From NCBI GenBank assembly GCA_018466975.1, contig CM031554.1, positions 682,001-746,000 on the forward strand: DNA of 64,000 nt, read 5' to 3'. This stretch comes from Sparassis latifolia (Eukaryota; Basidiomycota; Agaricomycetes; Polyporales; Sparassidaceae). The position numbers and the translations under genes were made by a program. Of the stretch, positions 1 to 14,398 are shown in pieces (the stretch's first letter is position 1; every line of letters begins with the position of its first letter). Under the pieces are notes generated by a model. The model had not been told where the DNA came from. It ran no database searches and was given only the letters and a program-made list of their open reading frames with translations.

Positions 1-2160
1 GGAGGGGTTTCTCCGAGCAGCCTCAGAAACCCGGGGTTTCTTGGGGTTTCCGGGTTTCTGAGGGTTTCCCAATAGAATTATCCCCATCTTCGCATCCGGA
101 CAAAAAACCAAGATTTGCGGTCAACGCTGTCTCACCATCCGGACATTTCGACCCCTCGAAGGCCGGAATGCCATCTCCTGGTCCGGACCTGGAAGTGGCT
201 GTCGGCCCCGCAGGTGGCCTAAAAGGCCCGGAATGCTCCCGACGGTGCCGGAAAGCGCCCAAAAATTACCTTATTTGGAGGCCGATAATTATCCGGACAA
301 ATTTCTGACAATCGATGATTTTGAAGATCTACGTACGGCGTCCATGGAGATTTTCCAAGGTCCGTATATATATATACTAGAGCTATCATCTCAGGAGTAC
401 TCATGAACTATAGACAGCCACCTGCGGCTTCCTGCCGAACGTCTTCGCCCACTGAGTTGATCTCTACTATTCGAGCCGTCGCCCCCGGCTTAGAAGTCGA
501 TACTTGACGACGGATGTTTCCTCTCGTGTACTCCAATACAATCTTTCAAGCCTTCAAGCTTCAGGTGCAACGTATACTAGAGTAAATAACCTGCAGGCTC
601 TTTCTGGCATTGTCGAAACTTGAGCCGCGCTCAGTGTGCCATTCCAACGATGGTGCCCGAGGTATACATTAACCCGTACCAAATGATGTTGAGTCTCTCG
701 AGTGGCCTGGCATCGACGTGAGAGCGCATCCATAGGATCGTATAGGATCATATCTAGTTCGGTCTCTTTCTCATACCTGGTCACAGTGAGTGGTGATGCC
801 TTTCCTGCTTTCTAGGATAGGCTAGGATAGAGGCAATTGGGTATGCCAGAGACAGGTGCATCGCTGGAAATATCACGTATGCTGTCGGCTAATGTAGTCG
901 TTGGTTAAGTCGTGCCCACCTCAACCTCAGCGCACACTCCGTTACCCTCCAGCAACCCATGCAGGCTCCTTGCAGGAATCATTCACTTCTTCCTTGAAGC
1001 TGTAGCCCTTTTCTCCCGCATCTGTTCCAGAGTCATCTACATCCGCAAGTTAGAGAGAGTTTCTGAGGGTTCCTTCCTACCCTTCTAGTGTTCCGCGTTT
1101 CTTCCGCTCTTAAAATATGCTCGGGCGAAGTACTACGAGCCGGACCTCCCGAATTCCTTCGAGACCATCGTGATAAGGGCTTCGGCCATATCTCCCATGG
1201 AGGGAATGGTGAGTTGCTGAGGGCTGCTCATGGTTGTCGTACTACTAGTCGTGGAGATTTGTTCTCGATGAGATGCGGCAGTTGGCAGGTAATAATACTG
1301 AGATGGCAAGTAGTAATTTACCGACCGGGATGGTTTGGAATGCCGGCATGAGCGCGTTTCCCGGTGACCTAAACGGCGAGGTACCGGTGAGTTGGCGAAT
1401 GCTCGGAGCATCCACCTCGTAGCAGTCCGCCAGCAAGCTTGACGCCACCGAGGACTCCAAGTTCTGAAGCGTACAGTGTGACTTTATCGCAACCGAGGCT
1501 AGTCTCCCACTGCCCCAGTTCCCCCCATGGGGAACAGCGTCGCGGACACCGAGCGAAGCTACCCTGGGAAGAAGTTTACGCCACCACGATTTCCGCCGGT
1601 GCAATCGCCAGCCTCCAATTGTAGCCTGGCCGACTGCCAGATCTCGAGGCGTGTGCAACCCTGTAAGCCATGATGCATGATGTTTGGCAAAGAGGGGAAA
1701 GCTCTGAAAATAATGTTGGTGCCGGCTGTGAGGCCTTGGCGCGTCAATTTCCGCTCTGGACAGCTGGTGCGGACAACGTCTCTCTCTAGTGTGATACTTT
1801 CCATACTAGATGTGAAAGTTTTATCCGCGACATAATGGACCCGGGAGGAGCGACCTGACGCAGAGAAGCGAATTCTTTATGGAGGATCCCGCGAGAATGC
1901 TGCGAGGGACGCGTGTAAAATGCAGGCGATGAATCGTCCCGCGTCCCGCGTCTTCCTCATATGTGCTCCACGCATTGGATTTATGGCACGCTTCGCTGTC
2001 TTCTGCATCAAACTTGCACACACGTCCAGGATCACTGATCCTTCTCGGGAGCCTCTTTACATGGGCCTCCGCGCCCTTCAGCTCCCAAGTTGCACCCACT
2101 CGACTCTTCTTCAAGCCGCTGGCGCCGCCTTACTTGACTCCGGTATACCACCTGCATATC
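1..2160. other. gene-free left flank
   Basis: I see no convincing gene here. Open frames of 60-140 codons exist on both strands but overlap each other, have no recognisable motif and do not splice into a sensible product. The first 330 bases are rich in GGGTTTC and TCCGGA words. The last part is the upstream region of the transporter gene that starts at 2161. Confidence 0.5.
22..62. repeat. 13-bp perfect inverted repeat (hairpin)
   Basis: Bases 22-34 (CTCAGAAACCCGG) are the exact reverse complement of 50-62, with a 15-base spacer rich in GGGTTTC. Further GGGTTTC words flank it. It could be the edge of a transposable element cut by the window border, or a hairpin-forming repeat. Its function is unknown. 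Confidence 0.6.
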
Positions 2161-4267
2161 ATGTCTGACGTTGTGGATTCGTCCGAGACCAAGTCGAGCA
2201 CTTCCACAGTCGTGGTAACGCCTCCGGTCCGAGAGGGCCCACCACCGCCCCCCGATGGCGGTTTGTCTGCATGGTCGACGATAGCTGGAGCGTGAGTTTC
2301 TCCAGCAGCTGGCTGGCGTACCCGTTCGACCACTGATTCGCATCGAACGGGTGCTCAGGTGGATGATTCAATTTTGCACCTTTGGGTAAGCTGGAGACTG
2401 CCACCGTATACAACTACTCGGACACTAATTTCATTTATGCCTGTTGCCAGATACGTCAGTGCGTTTGGAGTCTACCAAGGTCCGTTGTTGGAGCATGCCA
2501 ATACCTTTTCCATTGACTCGACTCGCTCCAGATTTCTATGCCTTAGACTTCCTTCCACTATATTCATCCTCCGACATAAGGTAGATGTTGTCTCCCGCCT
2601 TCTATTCTGTGCTGACATCATGGATCTTGCAATTAAGCTGGATAGGCGGCTTGCAGCTGTTCCTGATGTATGCTCCGGGGATTCTAGTAGGACGGGCCTT
2701 TGATGCAGGATACTTGTACGTGCCTCTGCCCGCCTAATTTCTCGCGTAGAAAAGACGGTCTGACTAGTACTTGCAGCCACCACCTGGAAATCGTCGGTTC
2801 GCTCCTGTACGTCTTCTGCATGTTTATGCTCTCTCTCACAAGCCGGAACCAATACTGCCAAGTGCGCATCCATGTCCATCTCCAGTCCAGCCATTGGCGT
2901 CATGCAGGTTGGCTGATATCCGCTCAGATCATCTTAACTCAAGGCGTCGGCATGGGTCTCGGCCTCGGCCTGTCGTTCCTCCCCTCCCTGAGCATCGTGT
3001 CGCACCACTTCCGCCGCCGACGTGCGCTCGCGGTGGGCATCGTCGTGAGCGGCGCGTCCGCGGGCGGGATAGTCTTCCCGATCATGCTGAACCGTCTCTT
3101 CCAAGACCCGCACGTTGGCTTTGCGGGAGGCGTGCGCGCAAGTGGGGGGCTCGTCGGCGGGCTGCTCTTGCTGGCCAATGCGCTGGTGAGGACGCGGGCG
3201 CCGCCGCGCCGCTTGGGGAGCCGGATGGGCTTGAGTTGGAGGAGCTTTAAGGTGGTGCTGAGGGATGGTGCGTACATGTGGTCGATTGCAGGGTAGGCTG
3301 TCCACAGCTTAGGACGGTGAACGTGCGTTAATCTTCCCGTCCGGCTCGTTGCACAGCGCGTTCTTCACAAGTATGGGATCTTACATACCATGTGAGGCTG
3401 CCATTGTTTTCCCTATTTGGCTGGAGATCTGATGTCTGTTTTGACGCCTAGTATTCTACCTGCAACTATTTGCATCGGACCACGGCGTGAATGCGCGGGT
3501 CACGACCTACTTGGTACGTTGCTGTTTGTGCTTCACTTCGCTAAAGCCTATCGCTTACCCGAATGTTTCCCATCGGAACTCGATTCCAGCTCGCGATCCT
3601 CAATGCTGGGAGCATCGTAGGCCGAATCATCCCGCCCTTCCTCGCCGACAAGTGGGGGGTCTACGCACTGCTCCTCCCGTCCGTATTCGCGTCCGCCACA
3701 CTACTCTTCAGCATTTTCGGCGCGACGACGTCCGCGGGCGCAGTCATCGTGGGGCTGCTGTTCGGGTTCGCGTCGGGAGCGTGTGAGCGCCATTTTTCGC
3801 TTTGGCGGAGTTGGCAGATGGTAGCGGCGGGATGCTAATTACGGCGTACTGTTGGTGCAGATATCTCGCTGATTCCTTCGTTGCTCGGGGTCTTGTGTCA
3901 GGATGTAAGTGAGCTTGGGTGCGTGTTCAGTGCGGTGTCAGTGCGAATGTGGTCTGGAGGAGGTACTGACGTGTGTGCAGCGTCAGGATGGGGTTCGCCT
4001 ACACCGTCGTTGCAATCGCCATGCTCGTCGGGAACCCGATCGCGGGTGCTCTCCTCAATGCAGATGCTGTGAACGTGCAGCGCGTATGGTGGCATGCGCT
4101 CGTCTTCGCCGGGGTGAGTCCTGGACTGAGTCATCCCTGCGCCGCGTTGGTATGCTAAATTTTACCTCGGGATACGCTTGAAGCTTTGTACCATCGTGGG
4201 GTTTGGGTTCATGTGCATCTCGGGGATATTGTTTCACAGGCGGAAGGAACGGGCGAGCTCGGCATGA
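2161..4267 (+). CDS. MFS transporter, monocarboxylate permease-like
   Basis: This is a plasma-membrane major facilitator of the fungal MCT-like (monocarboxylate porter) group, expected to move small acids; the real substrate is unknown. The ATG at 2161 opens a short hydrophilic tail that ends in PPPPPDGGLSAWSTIAGA, the usual start of TM1 in this family. About eleven exons follow. Pieces recognised in order are WMIQFCTFGYVSAFGVYQ, a segment with SWIGGLQLFLMYAPG, the loop FRRRRALAVGIVVSGASAGG, AILNAGSIVGRIIPPFLADK (second MFS half), a TM segment with YTVVAIAMLVGNPIAGALL, and a short basic end HRRKERASSA. The stop is at 4265-4267. Introns are about 50-80 bases with GT..AG borders. All expected blocks are present in order, so the gene looks intact. 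Exon borders near 3290-3480 are the least certain. Confidence 0.85.
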
Positions 4268-5297
4268 CATCTCCAGGTCGGGAGCTGGCTTCGGGAGTGG
4301 TAAGGTTGCCGAAAAGTAGGACCAAGATAGAGAGACATGCATATTGCACACCTGTTTTCAAGCTGATAGAGAACACTTATCTGTTTGAACTATGACGTCC
4401 ATGATCAGCATGCATGAGCGAGCCCGGGCAACTTGAAGCACCCAGTGACTAACAAGTGGCCAGCAGCGCCGTCTCGAGTCTCCGCGTATGTAGGCCCATC
4501 GAACATCCATATTTTATTTCTGTTGCTGTGTCAAAAAACTGCACAAGTTCAACGTTCAACATTCAAAGTCACGGGTTCACGTGCACGTCCGGATCCGACA
4601 AGTGTATTTTGCTTCCGTCGTCTCAATCGGATCGCGTTTGTCTGTCGTGTATTTCTTTCACACGAACACACATTCGCTCCGTGACTGGAACAAAGAAAAC
4701 GGAGATCTATAGACCATGGTAACGACGGCTGCCTGCAGGTTTGCATGCAGTTGGCGGACAATGGATCAGTTGATGGGCAAGTCGCACGCGTCTTGTTTTT
4801 GTGGGTCTGCAGCATGTACACAATGTGACATATAGAACATCAGCAAAACTCAACTTTTACTTAAAAGGGTACTTAAATGACTTAAATGGACTTATGATCC
4901 TTATTTAAGGATATAAGGTCAAAAAGGGCCTAATGCATATTACATGAGTGTCTGAAATCAGACTTATTGATACTTATTTGAAGACTTATCGCCTTAAATA
5001 AGGGTTGTAAGACCAAAAAGCCAAAATAGCTCTGCAAGAAAAAGTTGGGTTTTGCTGATGAATAACGCGGGCCTGGCGATGGTCTTGGAATGTGGTGAAA
5101 TCCCTCTGCACCTCGAGACATTATTTCGCGGAAACAATCTCGCAATTGGTCTATTGCTCATGTTTCCATTCTTCCGTGTTGATTCGACAATCCGCGCGGT
5201 CGTCAATTTGTGGTCGGTCACACATCGCGTGCGGCGAGGCGCGTGTGTCCATCATGCACGCATTGTCTGTATGTGGCCGTAACCCCTCGCCTTTCGC
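4268..5297. other. intergenic region
   Basis: I see no gene here. At 4845-5030 the sequence turns AT-rich and contains related words: CCTTATTTAAGG near 4898 and CCTTAAATAAGG near 4992, each followed by a TAAGRYCAAAAAGSSCC-like stretch. This may be a small decayed repeat. The rest shows nothing recognisable. Confidence 0.4.
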
Positions 5298-5305
5298 ATA
5301 AAAGG
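5298..5305 (+). promoter_or_regulatory. possible TATA box
   Basis: ATAAAAGG lies about 365 bases upstream of the ATG at 5668, in an otherwise GC-rich stretch with CT-rich sequence after it. It could drive a transcript with a long, perhaps spliced, 5' leader for the next gene. The assignment rests on the motif alone. Confidence 0.35.
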
Positions 5306-5667
5306 ATGCCGTCCCCTACTCGTGTACGCAATCGCCGAGCCAATTTTCCGCCTTAAACGTTGTCATTCTCGACACTCGTCGTTAACCTTCTGGTGCCAGT
5401 TCATCCGCCCCGTGCTGTGCATTGTCGAGATTGCCATCGTGCTAGGGTGTCAGCGTCCTGTATCTTCTGTCGACACGTTTCCCCACTGCGGTACTGGTAC
5501 GTTAGAGCAACTTCTCTACCGTCATTGTCGGCATTCATGTCTTCCAAACACAGGTGCTGTACACTGTAGCGCGCGCCCCGTCACAGCCTAGCCTCCTTCG
5601 GCAGTAAATTAGGAAACCCCACGAGAGTAAGTTCATCTTGTTTCTTCTATCCGTGTTTGCCACCACC

Positions 5668-7905
5668 ATGAAGAGGAAAGGCCAGGTGAACGCCAGGACT
5701 GAATCCCACTTCCCTGAAATGGATATGGCCACGGGGTCTTCTTCCCGGCCTATTCTTCCCCACACAAGGACACTTGAATCCACGAGCGATGAGGACTTGG
5801 CATCTTTCTTACCTGCGCTGTTTGCTACTAGTAAAGCGCGAGTGCTCGCCGAAATGGCCAGGGAATCTCCTCGTGCCTCTGGTTCGACAGAAAATGCAAG
5901 TGGCCTTGATGCCACTGCCGTGATCGTCGATACTGGGGGGTCGAATAACAATATCTGCGCACTCGGCGCAAAAATCGACGATGTATTGAACGATCCGGAT
6001 TTCCAGAACCAGATGGTGCAATCCTTCCGACGTCAAATGCGTTTGCAGGAGTTGCAAGTGCAAGAGGCAGATGCGGACACCAGGACCGAGTGGCACATCT
6101 CATCGTTCAAGGATGGTTTACCTCGTGAGCGAACTCCTGGCCAATCTGAGAGTCCTCTTCCGCGGGGAGTCTTTGACGGCACTAAGGAGGGTGACGCAGG
6201 AACTGGGGGCGCAATAGCCGGCACAAGGTCCGAGATAGATATGGACCCAAACTCGCAACCCGCCCACGAAATGCCAACTGCGGTCCAACCGCAGCCTAGA
6301 AGTCCTGCCCAAGCCCTCAGGGCTTTCCTTGCTAGTTCTCTGTCCCAGCACGATATCGTCCCTGTCAAGCATGTACCAGATGATCGGCCCTTTGGTTCCA
6401 TCTGCGTGCCAGAATGGGACGGCTTCAAAGACTGGTGGGTGCATGTGGACATCAACAACCCTCCAGCCACGCTTGCGGACTACTACAAAGCACTCGCGGA
6501 GACTGAAGCACAGGCGTTAGCTGTATTCGGCGATCCCTTAGAGTTGTATAAGCGAACTCTCGAAGCACATCCACCACCAGGCTATGAAGTCTACAATCTT
6601 CACAAGGCAGTCGAATCTCTATCTATTCCTGGTCCCGCTTTACTACCTCCAAGTCAGCATTTCCCTGCAATAATCGGCATGCCTCCGCCTCCGCCAGACG
6701 ATCCGACCGAAGTACTCGGGCAGGATCCTTGGAGCATGGTAGAGATACTGCTTCTCCTGGATGTAATTGCTCATTACTCCCCCGCTGAGGCTGGCTGGGA
6801 GAAAATCTCCCAGGTCTACAACAATGTGCTCTTAGGAACTTTGCGCAAGTGGATCGCGGATCGGATGCGGGACTCAAAGAAGGACATGGATGCTCGCCGT
6901 AGTCTGGCACAGCACATGTGTGTGGACAGAGCCAAGGAGAAGTACGCCCTGATGCATGGACGCGCAGTGAAGCCGCAAGTGGAATCCAAAGATCCGCGCG
7001 CACCGCTACAGAACAAACAGCACTATGCATTGCCCACGCGGCTGCTTGCGTGCGATTTGCCCTCAAGACGAGATTCAGAACGCAGTCTGCGGGGCCTTGA
7101 TGTCTCAGATCCCATTGCATTGGTCCAGATTGACTCGAGGAGGCGCGCGCCCTATACCTTTGAAGGCTGGGTGGAGCAGGAAGCAGAAACTATGCCCCCT
7201 CCTTCGGAATCATTTGTCTTCGGACCTGTGGATTCTGCGGCTTCAGCTGCCATCCCGTCTCCCCTAATGCCGCCTGAAGCACCACCTTCTCAATTAATAG
7301 AGCAACCCGATAAACCTGTCGAGGTACTTCCAGAGCCTCGTCCGGAGTATCGCATCCGGCCCCCTCCGCTCTCCATGCCGGTTGCGCAAGCGTCCCTTCT
7401 TACGAGTACACTCGCTGCATTTCGAGTCGCGAAGAAAGCGCAGCTCACGGAGCCTGACCAATATGAAAGACTAGTTGATGACGCCTTGCGCCAAGCCACC
7501 GACCTGTATGCCGAGCTAAATCCTGCATATCCGATCCGCACAGCCTGGGAGTGCTGGCATCGTTGGTGTGTGCCTCTTGGCAAAATGGAAGTGAGTGCCG
7601 GTTCAATCGTGAATGCTAACAACAAGAGCAAGGGGAATTTCAAGAAGCCCAAGAAGGGCAAGAAGACAAAGTCTGCTGTCCCATCTATCCACCCTGTCCT
7701 TGGCAATTTGGTCAACTTTGCTGCTCCTGTGCCCATTCCCGGGACTTTTCCGGACGAGCCTGGTGTGGTGCATCATTTCGTAAAACATGACCCACGTCCT
7801 GGATTGCAAACGTTTGCGGCGGCGGCCCGGGCGCACCAGCAGAATTCGAACGGTACTTTCGAATGGTGGTTGAGGTGTTTACGAGGTGATTGCGTCCTTT
7901 CATAA
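5668..7905 (+). CDS. hypothetical protein, about 745 residues
   Basis: I do not recognise this protein. The ATG at 5668 has a strong context (CCACCACCATGA) and opens 745 codons without a needed intron, unusual next to its intron-rich neighbours. The N-terminal third is hydrophilic and rich in Ser, Thr, Glu and Asp. The middle (about residues 240-410) is better ordered, with Trp-rich pieces such as PEWDGFKDWWVHVD and a Pro run GMPPPPPDDP. A Pro-rich linker follows, then a segment with AWECWHRWCVPLGK and a Lys-rich stretch (KSKGNFKKPKKGKKTK) that could act as a nuclear signal. I see no signal peptide or membrane segment. The frame is clean and codon use resembles the neighbours, so it is probably a real, perhaps lineage-specific gene. 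The 3' end may be spliced to the next entry. Confidence 0.65.
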   Translation: MKRKGQVNARTESHFPEMDMATGSSSRPILPHTRTLESTSDEDLASFLPALFATSKARVLAEMARESPRASGSTENASGLDATAVIVDTGGSNNNICALGAKIDDVLNDPDFQNQMVQSFRRQMRLQELQVQEADADTRTEWHISSFKDGLPRERTPGQSESPLPRGVFDGTKEGDAGTGGAIAGTRSEIDMDPNSQPAHEMPTAVQPQPRSPAQALRAFLASSLSQHDIVPVKHVPDDRPFGSICVPEWDGFKDWWVHVDINNPPATLADYYKALAETEAQALAVFGDPLELYKRTLEAHPPPGYEVYNLHKAVESLSIPGPALLPPSQHFPAIIGMPPPPPDDPTEVLGQDPWSMVEILLLLDVIAHYSPAEAGWEKISQVYNNVLLGTLRKWIADRMRDSKKDMDARRSLAQHMCVDRAKEKYALMHGRAVKPQVESKDPRAPLQNKQHYALPTRLLACDLPSRRDSERSLRGLDVSDPIALVQIDSRRRAPYTFEGWVEQEAETMPPPSESFVFGPVDSAASAAIPSPLMPPEAPPSQLIEQPDKPVEVLPEPRPEYRIRPPPLSMPVAQASLLTSTLAAFRVAKKAQLTEPDQYERLVDDALRQATDLYAELNPAYPIRTAWECWHRWCVPLGKMEVSAGSIVNANNKSKGNFKKPKKGKKTKSAVPSIHPVLGNLVNFAAPVPIPGTFPDEPGVVHHFVKHDPRPGLQTFAAAARAHQQNSNGTFEWWLRCLRGDCVLS

Positions 7906-7949
7906 TAAAGCCCTAAAGGCTGACGGTTTCCTTTCCGTGTGTCACATAG

Positions 7950-8344
7950 GGGTGTCCAGTTCACCTGGTTGTGGCCCTATTCGTCCTGAGGGAAAGCGCA
8001 ACAAGTCAAGGTATCCGAATGTCCCTGTAGGCACGTTAGGCTCCAACGTTCGACCAGGAATATTCGCGTGGTTCCAATGCGCGCTGGTAAACCGCACGAT
8101 GTTGCGGCTGGTGACTGACGCAGGCAGAAGCAGGAGGGCGTCCACGCGAGAAGACGGGAATTCCAGCGAGGATGCCCCAAGCGATGACGATTCAAGCGAT
8201 AACAGTGATGCGACTGAAGGTGAAAGTGAGAAGATGTGTGGAAGAGGGTTAGACTGGTTAGGGGAGGGGGCGAAGGTACTGCCGGCCCACCTGAGAGACC
8301 TGCCTATCCCTCCCCGCCCAAAATATCTTGGCCGCCATAATTGA
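7950..8344 (+). CDS. possible 3' exon of the preceding hypothetical gene
   Basis: A frame open to the stop at 8344 encodes a Pro/Gly-rich piece, then a Ser/Asp-rich acidic run (SSEDAPSDDDSSDNSDATEG) and ends in PPRPKYLGRHN. The composition looks coding. It lies in a different frame directly after the 745-residue protein, and GT donors (about 7874-7886) and AG acceptors (about 7947) are available to join them. It could equally be untranslated sequence. No domain is recognised. Confidence 0.3.
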
Positions 8345-8707
8345 GCGCAATTGGGCGTCGCTGATCAAGCGATACTACGATCGCGCCCTTTGAGGTTCGC
8401 TTGACATGTAGCTTTCCAGGACCCTGTATGTTTTCACTAACGGATTATTTTTACACGTACGTACACGCAGAAAAGCATCATATGGACGGTGTTACCTTCA
8501 GTAGGAGCTCAGTTTGCCGCACAGACAGCGAGAGCAATACGGGCAACAAATGCAAGTTACTTCCTCGCGTGCGACTGTACATATACAGCTACCTGCAAGT
8601 CCAACGCGTCACCGCCACCAACGCGTTATACGTACACCAAATCCAACCTCGATATCTCATTCCCTTGAGGGAGTATCTCAGATCAGCGCCTAACACCCTC
8701 CGCCGTA

Positions 8708-9812
8708 TCACTGTGTCTGAGCGCCGTACCCGCGGATGCCTTCCGCGAAGTCCCACTTCGTGTCCAGAGATTTGGACTCGGAGATGGAGATGCCTGATGA
8801 GTTGACGATCGCAATTTGATACTGAGCGCAGGCGTCAGTAAAACATTCAAGACAACGGCAACTCCATAATGGCAGGGCGGTCGAGTAATGGGCAGCAACA
8901 ACATGACGCACCTTATCGATACTGCGCGCGTCACGGTAATAGAGCACACGCATGCAGTCATGGAGCAGCTTCTGCGCTTCTTCTTCCGTTAGCTGCTCGT
9001 GCTCACCATCGACGACTTTGCGGAGGAGTGGTAGCGCGATGTAGGCACCATAGCCGGTCGCGATCGAAGATGCGGAATAGGTCGTGCCAAGGAGATCGAC
9101 GTAAGCAAGGAACCTGGACAACATGTCAGTACAGTGTGGAATGCGAAGCATTTATAAGACCCAGACTCACGACTTGCCGTCTTTGTGACCGCCGACGAGG
9201 ATGGAGTTCCAGAGGGGGTTCATCTTCGAGCGGCGGGCGTACATCACACGCGAGAGATACTCGTGCACCTCAGCAGGACCAAGGTCGTGCGCATCGCTGT
9301 CGCCGTATGTGAACTCTTCGACGACGAGACCGTCAAGGAGATTCTGGAGGTACTGAAAGTCGGAGAGGTCACCGGAGACGCCGATGACGGTAGAGCTGCC
9401 GACGGGATGAAGGCGCTGGATGTCCTTAAATCGTGCGAGTGAGCCGTAAGAAGCTATGGAATGTGTAAGATGGAAGTGTTGCTGCAAGTGAGGGAATGTA
9501 CGAACCGAGGTTGTCGGCGGCCATCATGACGCCGTCTTTGTATTTAATAGCGAGCACGCTGGTGCCAGTCACGATGGGCTGTCTGACACCAAAGATTCGT
9601 TATTGAATTTGGAGTGAATTGTCATAGGAAACTCACTGCGTGTGCTGTACGCCCTCGGCGAATGCGTCCTTAGCGATGGACGGTCGAGCATGGATCGGGA
9701 ATGTGTTGTACGCATCGTACAGGTCATTTCTCTACAGCACAATGTAAGTACCCCCGTAAGAAATAGAACACGAACATACTGGGCGGCCCCAGTTTGTCGG
9801 AAAGTGGTCCAT
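8708..9812 (-). CDS. PRE4: 20S proteasome subunit beta-7 (PSMB4/Pre4 type)
   Basis: This is a non-catalytic beta subunit of the 20S core, placed in both inner rings. Six exons can be joined with correct phases: 9812-9780, 9731-9637, 9582-9506, 9453-9171, 9113-8912 and 8821-8708, giving 267 residues, the usual size. The start is MDHFPTNWGRP. The propeptide ends before TGTSVLAIKYKDGVMMAAD, the mature N-terminus of this family. Other family blocks are SYGSLARFKDIQR, MNPLWNSILVGG, FLAYVDLLGTTYSASSIATG, GAYIALPLL and CMRVLYYRDARS. The final exon ends in WDFAEGIRGYGAQTQ. It is divergent from the demethylase gene, with about 400 bases between the two starts. Nothing suggests decay. Confidence 0.93.
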
Positions 9813-14143
<4,331 letters not shown>

Positions 14144-14398
14144 GCTGGCGGCCACATAAATTCTGCTCCATTATTTTTCTCTCTCTCCGTAACCTTAAAT
14201 GTAACTGTTTACACGTAAATCCAGTACCCTAGCTCCCAAATGAATGCACTCAACCTTAATTATGATAGTTGGAGAGTTTCCTGTATAAGTATTTAAATAT
14301 TGTTATAAATATTGTTGGTGCGACGCGCGTTGAATGAAAGCACGTGTACGCGTTTGTCTCTTGACCACCGTGCATCTAACTGTCGGCAGCGTTCCGCA

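Noticed and set aside
1133..1658. Overlapping frames of 60-137 codons on both strands upstream of the transporter
   Set aside because: No motif, mutually overlapping, partly starting at non-ATG codons, and no splice plan gives a family-like protein.
2472..3305. Minus-strand frames of 110-143 codons under the MFS gene
   Set aside because: They are shadows of the GC-rich transporter exons, whose plus-strand translation matches the MFS family in order.
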